Assembly: GCA_033239125.1 (NCBI GenBank) | Contig: BSWB01000003.1 | Span: forward strand, 31,201,001-31,265,000 | DNA length: 64,000 bases | Direction: 5' to 3' | From: Fagopyrum homotropicum | Lineage: Eukaryota; Streptophyta; Magnoliopsida; Caryophyllales; Polygonaceae | Shown: positions 21,634-32,909 of the stretch, piece after piece | Position numbering within the stretch: the first letter of the stretch is position 1 | Layout: the number at the start of each line of letters is the position of its first letter | The notes under the pieces: model-generated | What the model was told of the DNA's origin: nothing | Databases searched by the model: none | The model's input: only the letters and a program-made list of their open reading frames with translations | Translations under genes and position numbers: made by a program

Positions 21634-24600
21634 CAGGGGCGGAGCCAGAAAATTATTAGGGGTGGGCGAATTTAAATAAAAAAACATAAAATATATAAAC
21701 TTTATAAACCATCTTTAAAAAAAATATATAAAAATTTTATCAAATATTCAAACAATTAATTTATAATACTTTAAACTAGAAAGTAAAATAAACGCGACGA
21801 TTTTTTGCCTTAGCAAAATCATCGATAACCGAATCGATGCCAACTTTACTCACAAATTCTCTTTCAATATAGATCGTCAAAGCATCACCAAGAAACTCAT
21901 CTGTCATTTGGTTACGGATATCGGTCTTCACATGTTTCATTGCTGAAAATGCTCTCTCTATAGTGGCGGTAGAAACCGGTAAATTTAATACAAGACGAAT
22001 CAATCTGCTTATCATTCTGAACTAGTCATCTTTTTTTGTTTCCACCAACTTCTCCATTAATTTTGCAAGTGTGGGTACTTGAAAGTCTGAATTGGAGACA
22101 ACGAAAGCATGACAGTAGGGCAACTCACTCTTCAAAAGATTCCTTTCATGTTCTTCAAAATCTCTAGGATAGAACTCTACTGCAAGTTTGTAGACATCAT
22201 CTGCATTAAAAGAATGAAAACAATCTTTTGGATCGAGGGCTACACTCAACTGAAGTAGTCTGATAGTGGTCTCATTAAACCTCGAGTTCAACTCGGACAC
22301 CTGAAAGTCTATAGACCAATTAAAATGCTCAACATGATAACGATACTCAAGTTACTTGTTTCGCACCACGATCAACTTTACTACTCATGTCAGGTACTTG
22401 TACTTCGTGTTTTAAGCAAAACTCTTTCACTTTTTGAAGTAATTTCTCCCATCCTTCATCACGTAGATCTTGAAGAAGTGTTTTTGCAATGCAAAGATGT
22501 TGAAGATCACTCAATATGTCAACATATTCTTGTTGAATTACCTGACAAAGGAAGTTGGTAATTTCCATAACTTCCATCATTAAGTGCAAACTAAATGCAA
22601 ACTCAAAAGTCATCAACTGATCTAGAGCACCACTAAATTCTACTCGAGTCTTGGAGTTTGGACCATTCTCACTTATATTCTCAAGCACTTTACAAGTTGA
22701 AGAAAACATTTTAAGTACACTTGCAACATACCGAAAATGAGAACTCCATCGGGTAGAGCCTGTACGTTTTAAAGATATCAAATGTTTAGCTAAATCTTGA
22801 TAGAAACATATTAATAATGTTATATATATAAGAGTTTTTACGAGTAAAACCTGCACGTTGTAAGGATGTTGCTTGATTAGCTCCTTGTCCAGATACTAAA
22901 TCTCCACTTTCTAACATATCATCAATTTCTTTTCTATGAAATGCTTGTAACTCTGTGTTGCATTTAGGAGACAACTTGACAATATTAATAACATTATCCA
23001 AGAAAGAAAAGAACCTCTAAATTGGATCACACTTCTTTACAGCAGCCACTAACGTCAATTGCAATATGTGAGCGAAACAATGGACAAAGTATACATATTC
23101 ACAATCATTGAGAAATAGTGCCTTCAATCCATTAAATTGTCCTGACATGTTACTAGCACCATCATACCCTTGACCTCTCAATCTGTCAACTTGAAGATTG
23201 TAAGTAGAGGACATTACATATCTCTTTATAAAGTGTTTCTGAAGAGGTCTCTAGAACCCCTCTGATAGCCAAAAAGCGTTCTGTTAAAATACCAGCGAGG
23301 TTTACAAACCTCAAGATGATAGTCATTTGCTCCCGTCCTGATTCATCTTATGCTTCATCAACAAGTATAGAAAAATATGCATCTCCAACTTCCTCACGGA
23401 TCATATAACGCACTTTGTTTTCTATGATTGTCAATACCTCTTTTTTGTATTTCAGGGAAAATATATGTAGCATTTCCAGGTGCATTATTCAGTACAACAT
23501 CATTGATTACTGGTACCCATTTTGCTATAAAATCCACTCATTCGATTACATTTCCACGATTCATAGAAAGTTCCGACTCATTATGACCCCTAAAAGAACA
23601 ACCCTGCAAAGCCAAGCGTTGCACAACCATGATTGTAGTTTTAAGTCTCAGTCGGTTTTTTATCACTTCTACTCTACTCAACCTCTGCATTACCGTATCG
23701 ATATGACCAGCTGGCTTCATCAAAGATTCAACATATACAACACACTTGTAATGAGAAGATGTTGATTTTCCCACATGCTTCAAAAATACACATTCGGCTC
23801 CTTGATGAACCCTCTTCCATTTGTTAAACCCACCATTTACTAAAGATGAAGAAGAATTTGTATTGTTTGCAAAAAGAAAGCATGGAAAGCAATAATACAT
23901 ATGTGTAGTAGGTGAATAAATTCCTCAAACCAACTATATTGAAAACGACGAGAATCGTTAACCTCATACTTTGCAAGCTTTGGTTGATACGGTCCATGCA
24001 TCAAATACTTTCTCCTAATCTCGTCTCTTTTCTCAAGAGGCCAATCACATTTTTTTTTTCTTATTCCCGGATTGAAAATAGTAAAAAGAAAACATACCAT
24101 TATAAAATAACAAGTATAAAATAAAAAACATTAAAATCTATAAATCTTTATATGTATAGAAATTAATAAATACTAAACACTTAATTAAATAAAGTAAAAA
24201 TAACATTAAAATCTATAAATCTATATATATATAATTAGGTAGTAAATACTATTATAATAAATAATCAATTGAATAACAAGTATAAAATAAAAAAACATAC
24301 TAAAAAGTGAAAACATAAATTAAATTTCTAACTTCCAATTGAATAAAGTACCAACTACAAAGTAAGTAAGTGACTGTATAGATTAAACTTCAAATTGAAT
24401 AATTAATTGAATAAAATTGAAGATTGAAAGCAGTAAAAAGAAAACATACCAAAAAGCTAGTACTCCACAACTGGCACCGCTGGTCCGCTGCAGTAGTGCA
24501 GTGTATTGTGTACAAGTACAATTGTACAATACTACAATCAACTAGGCAATACTAGAATATTAGTAGAATAGGTTGAATATTAGTATAGAATTATAGGGTG

Positions 24601-24812
24601 TATTGGTGTAGGCTGCAGAGTGCAAAAGGATAGAATGCCAAAATTCAAAAGCATCCGATTCAGACGGCGAGGGTTAGGTTTTATTTTTTTTATTGGGACT
24701 GTACAATACCAAATTTATTTATAGGATTAATTAATATTTTTTAAGATAAGAAAATGACATTGGGCCGGGGTGGGCGACGACCTAGTCGAGCCCACCCTTG
24801 GATCCGTCACTG
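21634..24812 (-). mobile_element. hAT transposon with both ends and 8-bp TSD
   Basis: A 3179-bp element. The left end starts CAGGGGCGGAGCCAG and the right end, read on the other strand, CAGTGACGGATCCAA; they match at 11 of 15 positions, and subterminal GGGTGGGCG blocks occur near both ends. Flanks are perfect 8-bp duplications ATGTGTAC. The element lies in an intron of the MULE's protease gene, so it arrived after the MULE. It encodes a hAT transposase on the minus strand. About 700 bp at the right end (24100-24812) are non-coding. Confidence 0.92.
21776..24090 (-). pseudogene. hAT transposase (TTF zinc finger / DUF4371 / dimerisation domain type)
   Basis: A transposase of the family often annotated as zinc finger MYM-type protein 1-like. 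On the minus strand: TTF-type zinc finger region at 24090-23850 (L-M-H-G-P-Y-Q-P, then Y-C-F-P-C-F-L-F), DUF4371-like region at 23800-23540, catalytic-domain blocks at 23214-23020 (G-Q-G-Y-D-G-A-S-N-M-S-G), 22856-22350 (S-T-R-W-S-S-H-F) and 22300-22022, and the hAT C-terminal dimerisation motif at 22015-21776 (L-P-V-S-T-A-T-I-E-R-A-F-S-A-M). The order is complete. The segments lie in different frames, with stops around 23220-23535, so some breaks may be introns but others look like decay. Confidence 0.85.
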
Positions 24813-24820
24813 ATGTGTAC
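24813..24820. repeat. Right target-site duplication of the hAT element
   Basis: ATGTGTAC, identical to the 8 bases at 21626-21633. Confidence 0.92.
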
Positions 24821-27430
24821 TGAAAATGCATACATATATTGAACAGTTATACATACTTCGTCTTTTATCCAACCGCCTTGCTTCAAAATGTCTTGTATGG
24901 ATGCTCTAGATATGTTCTTAATATATTCCCGAATCGTACCTTGATCGTCCTTATTCTTCACCCAGTTATAAAGTTTTTGACGATACTCTGTTTGTAGCAT
25001 GATCATTGTGGTTCTTTCGGTAGTTTCATGTTTTTCTTGAACGGGGTACACTTGTATTTACTATCTTTAGGGACCCTTAGCCCCACCCTTCGAACAGGCT
25101 CGACTACATTGACGCCCTGTTTTAACACAATGATACACACTATTACATATTTTTATAAGATGTCATATAATGTAACAGATTCAGCTACATAATATTACAA
25201 CTACATTACATATTTCTACATTGTTTTGGGATTATGGACTAAACACTTGTGTTGTTCATACCTCGCTCGAACCACCACCTATTTTTTGAATTGAAGCATC
25301 ATCTGCAGTGTCTTTTGGAGATGTAGCAACACTTTTTTCAGTTGGGACATGTCCTCTTGTAGCACACGATGGAGCTAGAAGGTCTTTAACAAGATTTTTG
25401 ATTTCGGTCTCGGTCCTCTTGCTTGCCATGTATACAGTGGTGTCTGTCTTGTCGTATAGAGTTTTCAAAATCCTTTGAATATGTTGTCAACTCATCAATT
25501 ATAAGTCCTTGTTGTTCGACCTTTTTCTGCAAGTGCTTTTTGATCCCCTTCAATGGATTTCAACTTTTTCATTATTTTTGCAACCCAATCCGTCTGAGTT
25601 GCTTCCATTCTGTGAGGTTTAAATTGTTTAATCAATATATTATGGACAATTATCAAAAACAAACAGAAAATAATTGTTACATTATATGAACATATTTTAT
25701 ATCAAGCATCAAAGTAATTTGAATGTATTCCCATCTTAGTGCCCACGATGCCATGTTTACAGTTTGTGTACTTAATTATGTACATTACTAAACTAACGTT
25801 GAACTCTCCGGGATCTTTGACTCTGTTTGATCAAAATATTTCTCCTTTTTTTTTTCTTTGGGTGCTTTTCCAAAAGTTGCATCTATCGTTTCTGCAGATA
25901 ATAGTCCTTGTTCTTGTTCGTCCTCTTTGATGATCAACATGAAGTTTGTCATATGTATTATCAACTACATATAGTCTACATTTAATAAAAAAAAATTGTG
26001 AATACAAAAATGACAACCTGAGAGGTTTGACATTCGGGCTGCTATTTTCTACTTTCCTTTTCCCCTTCATCTTTTCAACAACTCCAACATCTTTTTCAGC
26101 CACATTTGGTTTTTCTATTTAGATAATTGTAGATTCAATAGACTCATATATAATATAAGAAACATGTAAATTAGATTACTCACTTGGTGGATCAACAAAA
26201 TCATCAACACCATCATCAACTTGCAAATTTGAGAGATTTCTAATCTTTATTTCTGGTACAATAGGACTACATAACCAAAACCTATCAATAAATATGTGTA
26301 ACTGTTAACTACATAAAAGAAATTAACGTACAAAATCAGTACATAACTTACCTAAATTCATTTTCCTTTTCATGCACAACATTTGACCTTGTAATTATTA
26401 AGTCAAACTTTTCAAAGCCAACTTCGAACAAGAAATCAATCCTCTCATCTTCTCCCTCCTTTGTCACCCACCTGTCGGTGTCATCACTTTCATTGAGTCC
26501 TTGAACAGTTTTTATTTTCTTCTTTTCAAGGGTATTAATAATACCCTTAATTTTTGCATACCCAGGGAACGGCTTACCCCCTTTCCCAGACTTTGACACC
26601 CAACATAGGCACAATGGTGTTGCATTTTCATTTACCAAGCTTGCGAATACCCTTGCAAGCTAGCAAATATCTGTAACATGTATCGAATAATCAATGAATA
26701 TAACATTTTTTTTCCAAAATAGTACATAATAAGTATGTATGTGTAGATGTAATAATTCTTTATGGAATATTTATGTACATATTTGTATCACCATATGTGG
26801 ATAGGTACTACATTTTTAATGCACAAGTACTGATACATGTATTAGATCACTCATGTACAAATCAAATACTGATACTAAGTACACATATCTGAAGGGAAAG
26901 TAGAAATCCTCCAATGTTGTAGCCACCATTGTTCTTATCTTTCTCAGCCTCACAAGATTGAAGAAACTTCTTCGCCTGGACGAAAGCAAGAGTATCCCAC
27001 GGAAACGAGTTAAAAAGATCCACATCATTCACCATGTTGACCGTTTGCTGGTTGATCTGAGTTTTCCTATCTTTGGCAACAACAACACATTCAATAAGTA
27101 AGATAAGGGCCATTTTGTATTTGAATGGAACTCCTTGGGTTCTTTCTTGTATATTTCTTCCAGGTCCTTAGTTGAACAACGTTCTACACCAACAACATCT
27201 TTCATGTCGACATCAGATGTTTCATCATAGGCCTCAAAGAAATCCTCCTCACAGTTTAGCCCCGTTATATCTTCAAACTCCTTAATTCCAAACCTAAGCA
27301 ATACCTGTTTGACTTCAAACCACATTGAATGTTGTCTTTTGGTCTGAACCTCTCTCGTTACTATAAAATGTATGATTTGATTTGACATCTTCAGCCCTGT
27401 GCTCATTTCAATTATTGGTGCAAATATCAC

Positions 27431-29313
27431 ATTTTCAAGGATTTGTTGTCGACATCAGACAACCCATGCAATATCATTGGTATAAGTTGGAGGCGATTGA
27501 AGTTGTTAATACGAGTCATCCTAGGGGATTCATTTTCCACCCATATGTACGTGAACTGTATAGATAAACACAAGGGTTGTAAGATATTACTACAAGAAAC
27601 ATAAACTGGATATTATGTATACTTCTTAATTGTGACAAACTTTAAGTTGAGGATTGTTCTCTCTATTCATGGTTGCAACATCTTGGGTGTATGTACCACC
27701 CATTCCCTGTTCAAAACTTGACTAATCAGCACATTTTGTATGTGTATATGTAATACATAAGCTGTTAGATACATAAATATGTGTTGACTGTTACATATTT
27801 AAATAGATTACCTGTGTACATGCAAATATTTACCAAATCTTGTACATATATAAACAGAATACTTGTATATATATAAACATATTACATGTTTACAACAACT
27901 TGGGTGTATATGTAATATATATGTCGTTAGTTACAGTAATTTGTGCTTACTCATGTACTAATCAGTACATTTGTATGTGTATGAAATACATATGCTGTTA
28001 AAACCATATTACATGTGTGCATGAAAATATTTAACCATAACATCTAATTTGATGTGTGCTATGCATATGTTGTTTGTTAATCTCATGATTGCTTAGTTGC
28101 ACATATTTAAAATCGGACCAGTACATTTGCTTGATTATTCATCTATACATTTAACTTACGAGATAAAATTGACTAACAACTACATAATGAGAACATTTAG
28201 ATACCTGATTGGAAGACCATGTCCAAAAGTAGGATGTTCTTTCCTCATGTGGGGCTTAATGACCATTCACTTTTTTCTTGTCATAGTGTTTGTACTATCA
28301 ATGAACTAATAAGATTAATTAGTTTTGTAACTTAATATTGAATGCTATATGTACATATTGTAAATATATATTTGGTATGTCTATTACGAAATATAAAATG
28401 TAATACAACAATGTATGATATCTCTGAAGTATGGAGCAATATTGATGCTTATCTACATATTTGGTTAGTAATTTGCATAATATAACAACAAATGGGGTTC
28501 AATATGTAGTATGTATGATATGTGTGTTTGAATCACAATCAATGTGCATATTGATATGTTTATACATCCTATTTGTACTCAACATAAACTGTCTAAATAA
28601 TATGTACATGCTTGCTAGTATTAATAACATTATAACCGACATGCATCATCATCCTTCTAATGAAGTTCCAAAAAACAATAACTTCTAGTATACATCGGGA
28701 ACATATTAGACAAAATTATTATATATATCTACATAATTCATATGTTCATATATCCTATTTGTACTCAACATAAACTGTCTAAATAATATGTACATACTTG
28801 CTAGTATTAAGTACATTATAACCGACATGCATCATTATCATTCACAAGGAGTTCCAGAACACAATAACTTCTAGTATAAATCAGGAACATATTAGAAAGA
28901 ATCATTACATACAACTACATGATTCATATGTTCATATATCAGAGTTGTGCATAACATAAAAGCAGCAAATAATATGTAACTTTGTGCTATACATATGAAC
29001 ATTTTATTGAACATGCATCATCATCATTCAAAATGGAGTTCCATAAACCAAAATTTTCAAGTACAGATCTAGCCCGTAATATACAAAATCACTACATATA
29101 ACTACATAATTGACTCAAATTGAAGAATACTACTCTGTTATGATTGGGTTGAATACATATTTCAAATATCAGTTTTCATACCAGCAAATAACTTCCATTG
29201 ATTGTTTGTAAGATTAGCCTACTCTGTTCGTTGAAACAATCCTTAATCCTTGTTTGATTTGGAAAAATCGGGTACGTAATCAAGTAATAGGTCGCAATAA
29301 TCTTCAATCCGAG
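27431..29313. other. MULE sequence upstream of the protease gene
   Basis: Very AT-rich, with many TACATAT words and a tandem repeat at 28552-29110. Possible leader exons of the protease gene lie here but could not be identified. Short open frames have no family signature. Confidence 0.5.
28552..29110 (+). repeat. Three tandem copies of a roughly 185-bp unit
   Basis: Units begin near 28555, 28741 and 28926 (ATGTTCATATATC...). The first two share long stretches such as TACTCAACATAAACTGTCTA and AACATATTAGA; the third is truncated and more diverged, keeping CATGCATCATCATCATTCA. It lies between the protease gene and the MULE right end. Confidence 0.8.
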
Positions 29314-29879
29314 TTAGAAAATGTACTTGTTTGTTAGTCGGAGAAGATGATAACTTTTGAAGAGGTTTGGAGCGGCCTTCAATGGAGATATATGTAACCG
29401 ACCTTCAATAACCTTTAATGGAGCGGGATATAAACGATAACTTGTATCGGCTTCATTGGAGAAGCAAATAGAGTCGAAATGGAAGGGATGAAGATGATAC
29501 CTTGAAGAGATAAAGCTGCGACCTTGAAGAGAGAAAGCTTTGACCTTGAATCGCCCTTCAATGGAGAAGGAATGTGAGTAAAGGTAACCGACGCTTGGAA
29601 ATCGTGATATTGTTTGTGATTGACGGATGTAACCACTCATCTAGAGGTTGCGAGATTCTCTCCCATTCGGTTGCCTTTTTTTTTTCAAATCCGTTTCAAT
29701 ATTTATGATACTTTATTATTTTGATTATTTTTAAACTGTCAAACTACCTCCCTAATTTATCTCTAAAATATTTTAGTTTATCTTTATATTTTTGGTGGAT
29801 ATTATTAGGAGCCTAGTTAATCTACACTAAACAAAAAGGGCCCTATTTCACCAATTTTCTCTATAACAAATATCATTAG

Positions 29880-30019
29880 GTTGATATATTTCCTAATTGG
29901 AGAATATTTGATTTGATACCCTCGTTTATTTTATGTTAGAATAGATTATGGATTTATATGTTATATATTTTGTATTGCCTATATATTAGGCTCAATAAGA
30001 TTAATCATGTTGTGGTTCT
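29880..30019 (+). mobile_element. Remainder of the TRIM 3' LTR
   Basis: This matches the TRIM 5' LTR from about 16376 to 16510 in direct orientation: GTTGATAT, then TTTCCTAAT, GGAGAATAT, ATACCCTCGTTTATTTTA, GTTAGAATAGAT and AAGATTAATCAT occur in the same order. The similarity fades near 30020. It is the part of the 3' LTR left on the far side of the MULE. Confidence 0.75.
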
Positions 30020-31516
30020 ATCTCCACTAAAATGTAAAAGTTATAATCACTTTTAACAAGGGCAAGCATTCATATTGATCTCATCGGAAAAAAATTATGT
30101 ACAAACTAACAAATATCATATTTTACTCGGATAGCCGATTGATTATGATATATGTGGATATTTGATCGATTAAAGGATTTTGATTCAGATCAGTTAGATC
30201 TAACCAAATATAGATCAATATTTCCGAATCTTTTTTAGAATTAAGTCTTTTCTAAGGTCTCTGTCTATTATCAAGTTATCAGATTAGTTAGATTGAATAG
30301 TTTGTGTCATTCTTACTCATAATAGTCTTAATAGATCAACGACCTTAAATAGGTTTAAACTAGGGTTGTCAAAAATTAACCCTATTTGTAAAACTGAACC
30401 GATTTGTTTGCTCCAAACTCAACCAACACTACAATGAATAAATTATAGATATTTGAGATTGATCTTTCGAAAATTGATTTAACCTAAAACAAAAAAATAA
30501 CTCGAATTTACAATGTTCCAAACCTGATTATATCAGAGTAGGTTGACCCTCTCACACCAAAAAAAAGAGTAGGTTGACCATCAATGGCCTAAGAACCCGA
30601 AGTAAACCGACCCAAATTAACCAGAAACTTGACCGAAATGTCCCAATCTAAAATAAGTCCGACTAATAAATTGTTTTGCTTTTAAAATTTTTAGACTACA
30701 TTACGTAGAACATATATATTTTATTAGGAAAAAGCATATTGATAAGTGTTTATGGAAGAACGAAAACATGATTGACACCAAAAAGTTGAATGAATAAATA
30801 TATTTGGGATCTATTCAACTAAACCATTTTGAGTCTAAACTTATATAATCCGAACAGGATTACCCGAACAATATAGTTAAAATAACCCGAGGTAAACCTA
30901 CCTAAACCCGATAACCCGAAATTAAAAATATTGCAAATCCCCACTTGATCCGCAACAACTTGACTGACCCGATTAGACATTAGGCCCGATTTCAATCTGA
31001 TTTGGAATGAACGGTACTTGACCCTTTCTTCTAACACCTTTGTTCAAAACTTATTTTTAGAACACGTATTCATAATTTGTATATGATATACGGTTAGACC
31101 TGTGCAAACGGTCCGGACCATATTGAATTTTTAAAAAATATTATGGCTACCTACGGTCTGGTTCAAACCCGGACCATATCTAATTCCAATAAAAAAATAT
31201 TAAAAGTATATTAAAAAAAAGGTCCAAATCCGATCATAATATCATTGGCCCAGACCGGACTAAATTTCAGACTAAACCTGGACCGTAATTACCGGTCAGG
31301 TGCGATTATACACAGTCATATACATTAGTAACATTTATTCCAAATTAATGTTGTCAATTTCTTGCGTAAGGAAAACCAATACAAGATATTTAGCAGAATG
31401 TAAGGGGATAAGAGGTTGATGTTGGCTCCAATATATGAATTTCTGACAAGTCAGACTTCTCTTTTGTCTCATTTCATTACATTGGGATTGATTGCTGCAG
31501 ATTCACCCATTCCTTT
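30020..31516. other. Intergenic spacer between the transposon nest and the bHLH gene
   Basis: Non-coding, AT-rich. Between 30360 and 31020 there are many AACCCGA/GACCCG words, as in non-autonomous DNA elements, but no ends could be fixed. A MITE-like block lies at about 31094-31322. Confidence 0.5.
31094..31322. repeat. Possible hAT-type MITE
   Basis: The left edge TAGACCTGTG and, on the other strand, the right edge TATGACTGTG are similar. The block between is internally self-complementary in style (CGGTCCGGACC, CCCGGACCATA, CAGACCGGAC, GACCGGTAATT on opposite sides). It resembles TA(G)GGCTGTGCA-type hAT MITEs. The target duplication is unclear. Confidence 0.35.
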
Positions 31517-32909
31517 TCAAAATATACTTTGAACCCAACTCGCTATGTCCTCCGCGCTTAACCTTCTTTCGCTACCAATCTGCAAAACACTCATCTCATT
31601 TGATCCAATTAATAATTTCTTAAAATATTCCAAAATTAATAACCTTAATCACTCACCTTAACAGCGAAACAGTAAACAACAGCCTCTTCAACGGTGCTGA
31701 TATTACAATGGAGGATAGTAAACCGCAATTCTTGAAGACCTGAAATCACTTTAATCAATTGGCCATGTCTTCTTCTTGAGAGGATCTTGATGAAGGCATC
31801 CAAACCCGAGACCTTCACTTCAATATTAGCAATGGCGGACTTGTTCTCCGCAGTTTCTTCTTCGGCTTCAGCTAGGGGCCCCATACTCATCATTAACCTA
31901 TCTATAGTTTCGTCGTTGTTCGGATCAAACTTGGCTCCGGTGTCGCCTGCGGAGAGTCGTCGGCGCTTCTGAGACTCGAGGCATTCAAGGAGTTGCTCCA
32001 ATTCTCTCACGAACTCTATTGCTCCTCCTATTATTGATGCTTGATCTCCCTAATTAGTTCATTAGTAACATGTCAATTACATTGTGTTAACTACACGTCC
32101 AGTGAGCCACACATATAAACACCTAATGTTGTGTTATGAGGCGGGATAATTTTCTTTTTCTTTCCTATATCTCAACACATCGTTAATGCATTATTAAATG
32201 CTTGAGTGATTTGGAAGTTTTCTTTGGTTCTCAAGAAAGTAGTTAGGCTATCAAGGCAACTAAGTACAACTCGTTAATCAACAAGCTGAGCTTTGATATG
32301 TTCATGTTCAACTTGTTTGGAATCCAGATCGAGCTAAGCTTAAAAACGTGTTCAAATGAAAGAGTGATGAGATCGAGAAGGATTGTACCCTTTGGACGTA
32401 GGAGGTGGGCATGAGAGTCCGAAGAACTCGAATATGCTCATTTATTTGCTTCCTTCTATCCCTTTCCACTGCAATGTGAGTCATTCTTTGACACTCCACC
32501 TCCTGACTCGTCTTTACCGCACGACCCCTTTTCCTCTTTCCGCTCTTGTTGGTATTGTCCGATGGAGTAGGAATAGTAGCAGTAGTAGCAGTAGTAGTCG
32601 TCTCCGTACCCATCATTTGATTAAGACATCCACTTGAATCAAAGAAGTCATTAGAACTAATCATATTCTCTTGACAAGATTGATCAGGAAATTTGAGCCC
32701 GAAATCTGTAAATAAAACCTCAGCAAAGGTTGGGAATGAGATATGAGGAGGCGACGTAGCCATGGAAGGAGCTGCCTGCAACTGCAACATGGTCGAAAAA
32801 GAAAAGAGAAGATGAAATGATTGATGAAGAAAAAACCTAGAGAGGCAGTATGTGCATCAGCATCAAATGTACATTAAAGTAGTACCGAGTAATTGTCTTG
32901 TTTCTCCAT
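31517..32909 (-). CDS. FAMA: FAMA-like bHLH transcription factor (stomatal guard-cell type)
   Basis: Basic helix-loop-helix protein of the FAMA branch, which in Arabidopsis ends divisions and sets guard-cell fate. Four exons: 32909-32886 (only 8 codons), 32781-32389, 32049-31657 and 31579-31517; together 873 nt and 290 aa, all in phase. The tiny first exon encodes M-E-K-Q-D-N-Y-S, like the N-terminus of Arabidopsis FAMA as I recall it. The bHLH spans about 104-163, with H110, E114 and R118 for E-box contact. At 160-164 L-E-C-L-E is an LxCxE motif, through which FAMA binds the retinoblastoma protein RBR. A C-terminal ACT-like region follows (L-D-A-F-I-K-I-L-S-R-R-R, then A-E-D-I-A-S-W-V-Q). 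It is shorter than Arabidopsis FAMA (about 414 aa), mostly in the N-terminal half. Alternative: a paralogue from the bHLH57/67/70 group, which I think less likely. Confidence 0.88.

Larger units (their letters stand above)
20830..27430 (-). pseudogene. MULE-borne DUF1985 / Ulp1-like (C48) protease gene, interrupted by hAT
   Basis: Transposon-borne relative of SUMO-specific cysteine proteases (KIU type). The order on the minus strand is: DUF1985 domain at 27430-27029 (M-W-F-E-V-K-Q-V-L-L-R-F-G-I, then I-T-G-L-N-C); linker exons near 27113-26862, 26638-26348, 26103-25831, 25468-25256 and 25051-24840; then, beyond the hAT, an exon near 21530-21435 (V-N-E-I-I-M-N-M-R-K-S), the catalytic His exon at 21409-21050 (S-H-W-V-A-L-E-I-D) and the catalytic Cys exon (C-G-I-F, TGT at 20967-20969). 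A donor GTATGT near 24834 and an acceptor near 21545 place the hAT within an intron. A stop at 20940-20942 shortly after the Cys exon and imperfect joins suggest decay, but much of the gene is still open. Confidence 0.75.
16915..29868. mobile_element. Kaonashi-type MULE carrying mudrA and a Ulp1-like protease gene
   Basis: A roughly 13-kb Mutator-like element inserted in the TRIM 3' LTR. Long degenerate terminal inverted repeats can be aligned without gaps: 16958-16999 against the reverse complement of 29807-29848 match at 29 of 42 positions, and similarity continues on both sides. Outside them the broken LTR resumes, with a blurred 9-bp duplication (GATATTACA on the left, ATATCATTA on the right). 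Inside, mudrA runs rightward (17.7-20.2 kb) and a DUF1985/Ulp1-like gene runs leftward (27.4-20.8 kb), tail to tail. This is the layout of KI-MULEs (KIU genes) and of the cucurbit CUMULE elements. The exact ends are uncertain by tens of bases. It contains the hAT element at 21634-24812. Confidence 0.78.

Noticed and set aside
32781..32790. ATG at 32790 as the FAMA-like start
   Set aside because: It lies in a pyrimidine-rich acceptor region (ATGTTGCAG), and an upstream 8-codon exon with a family-like N-terminus splices in phase to 32781.
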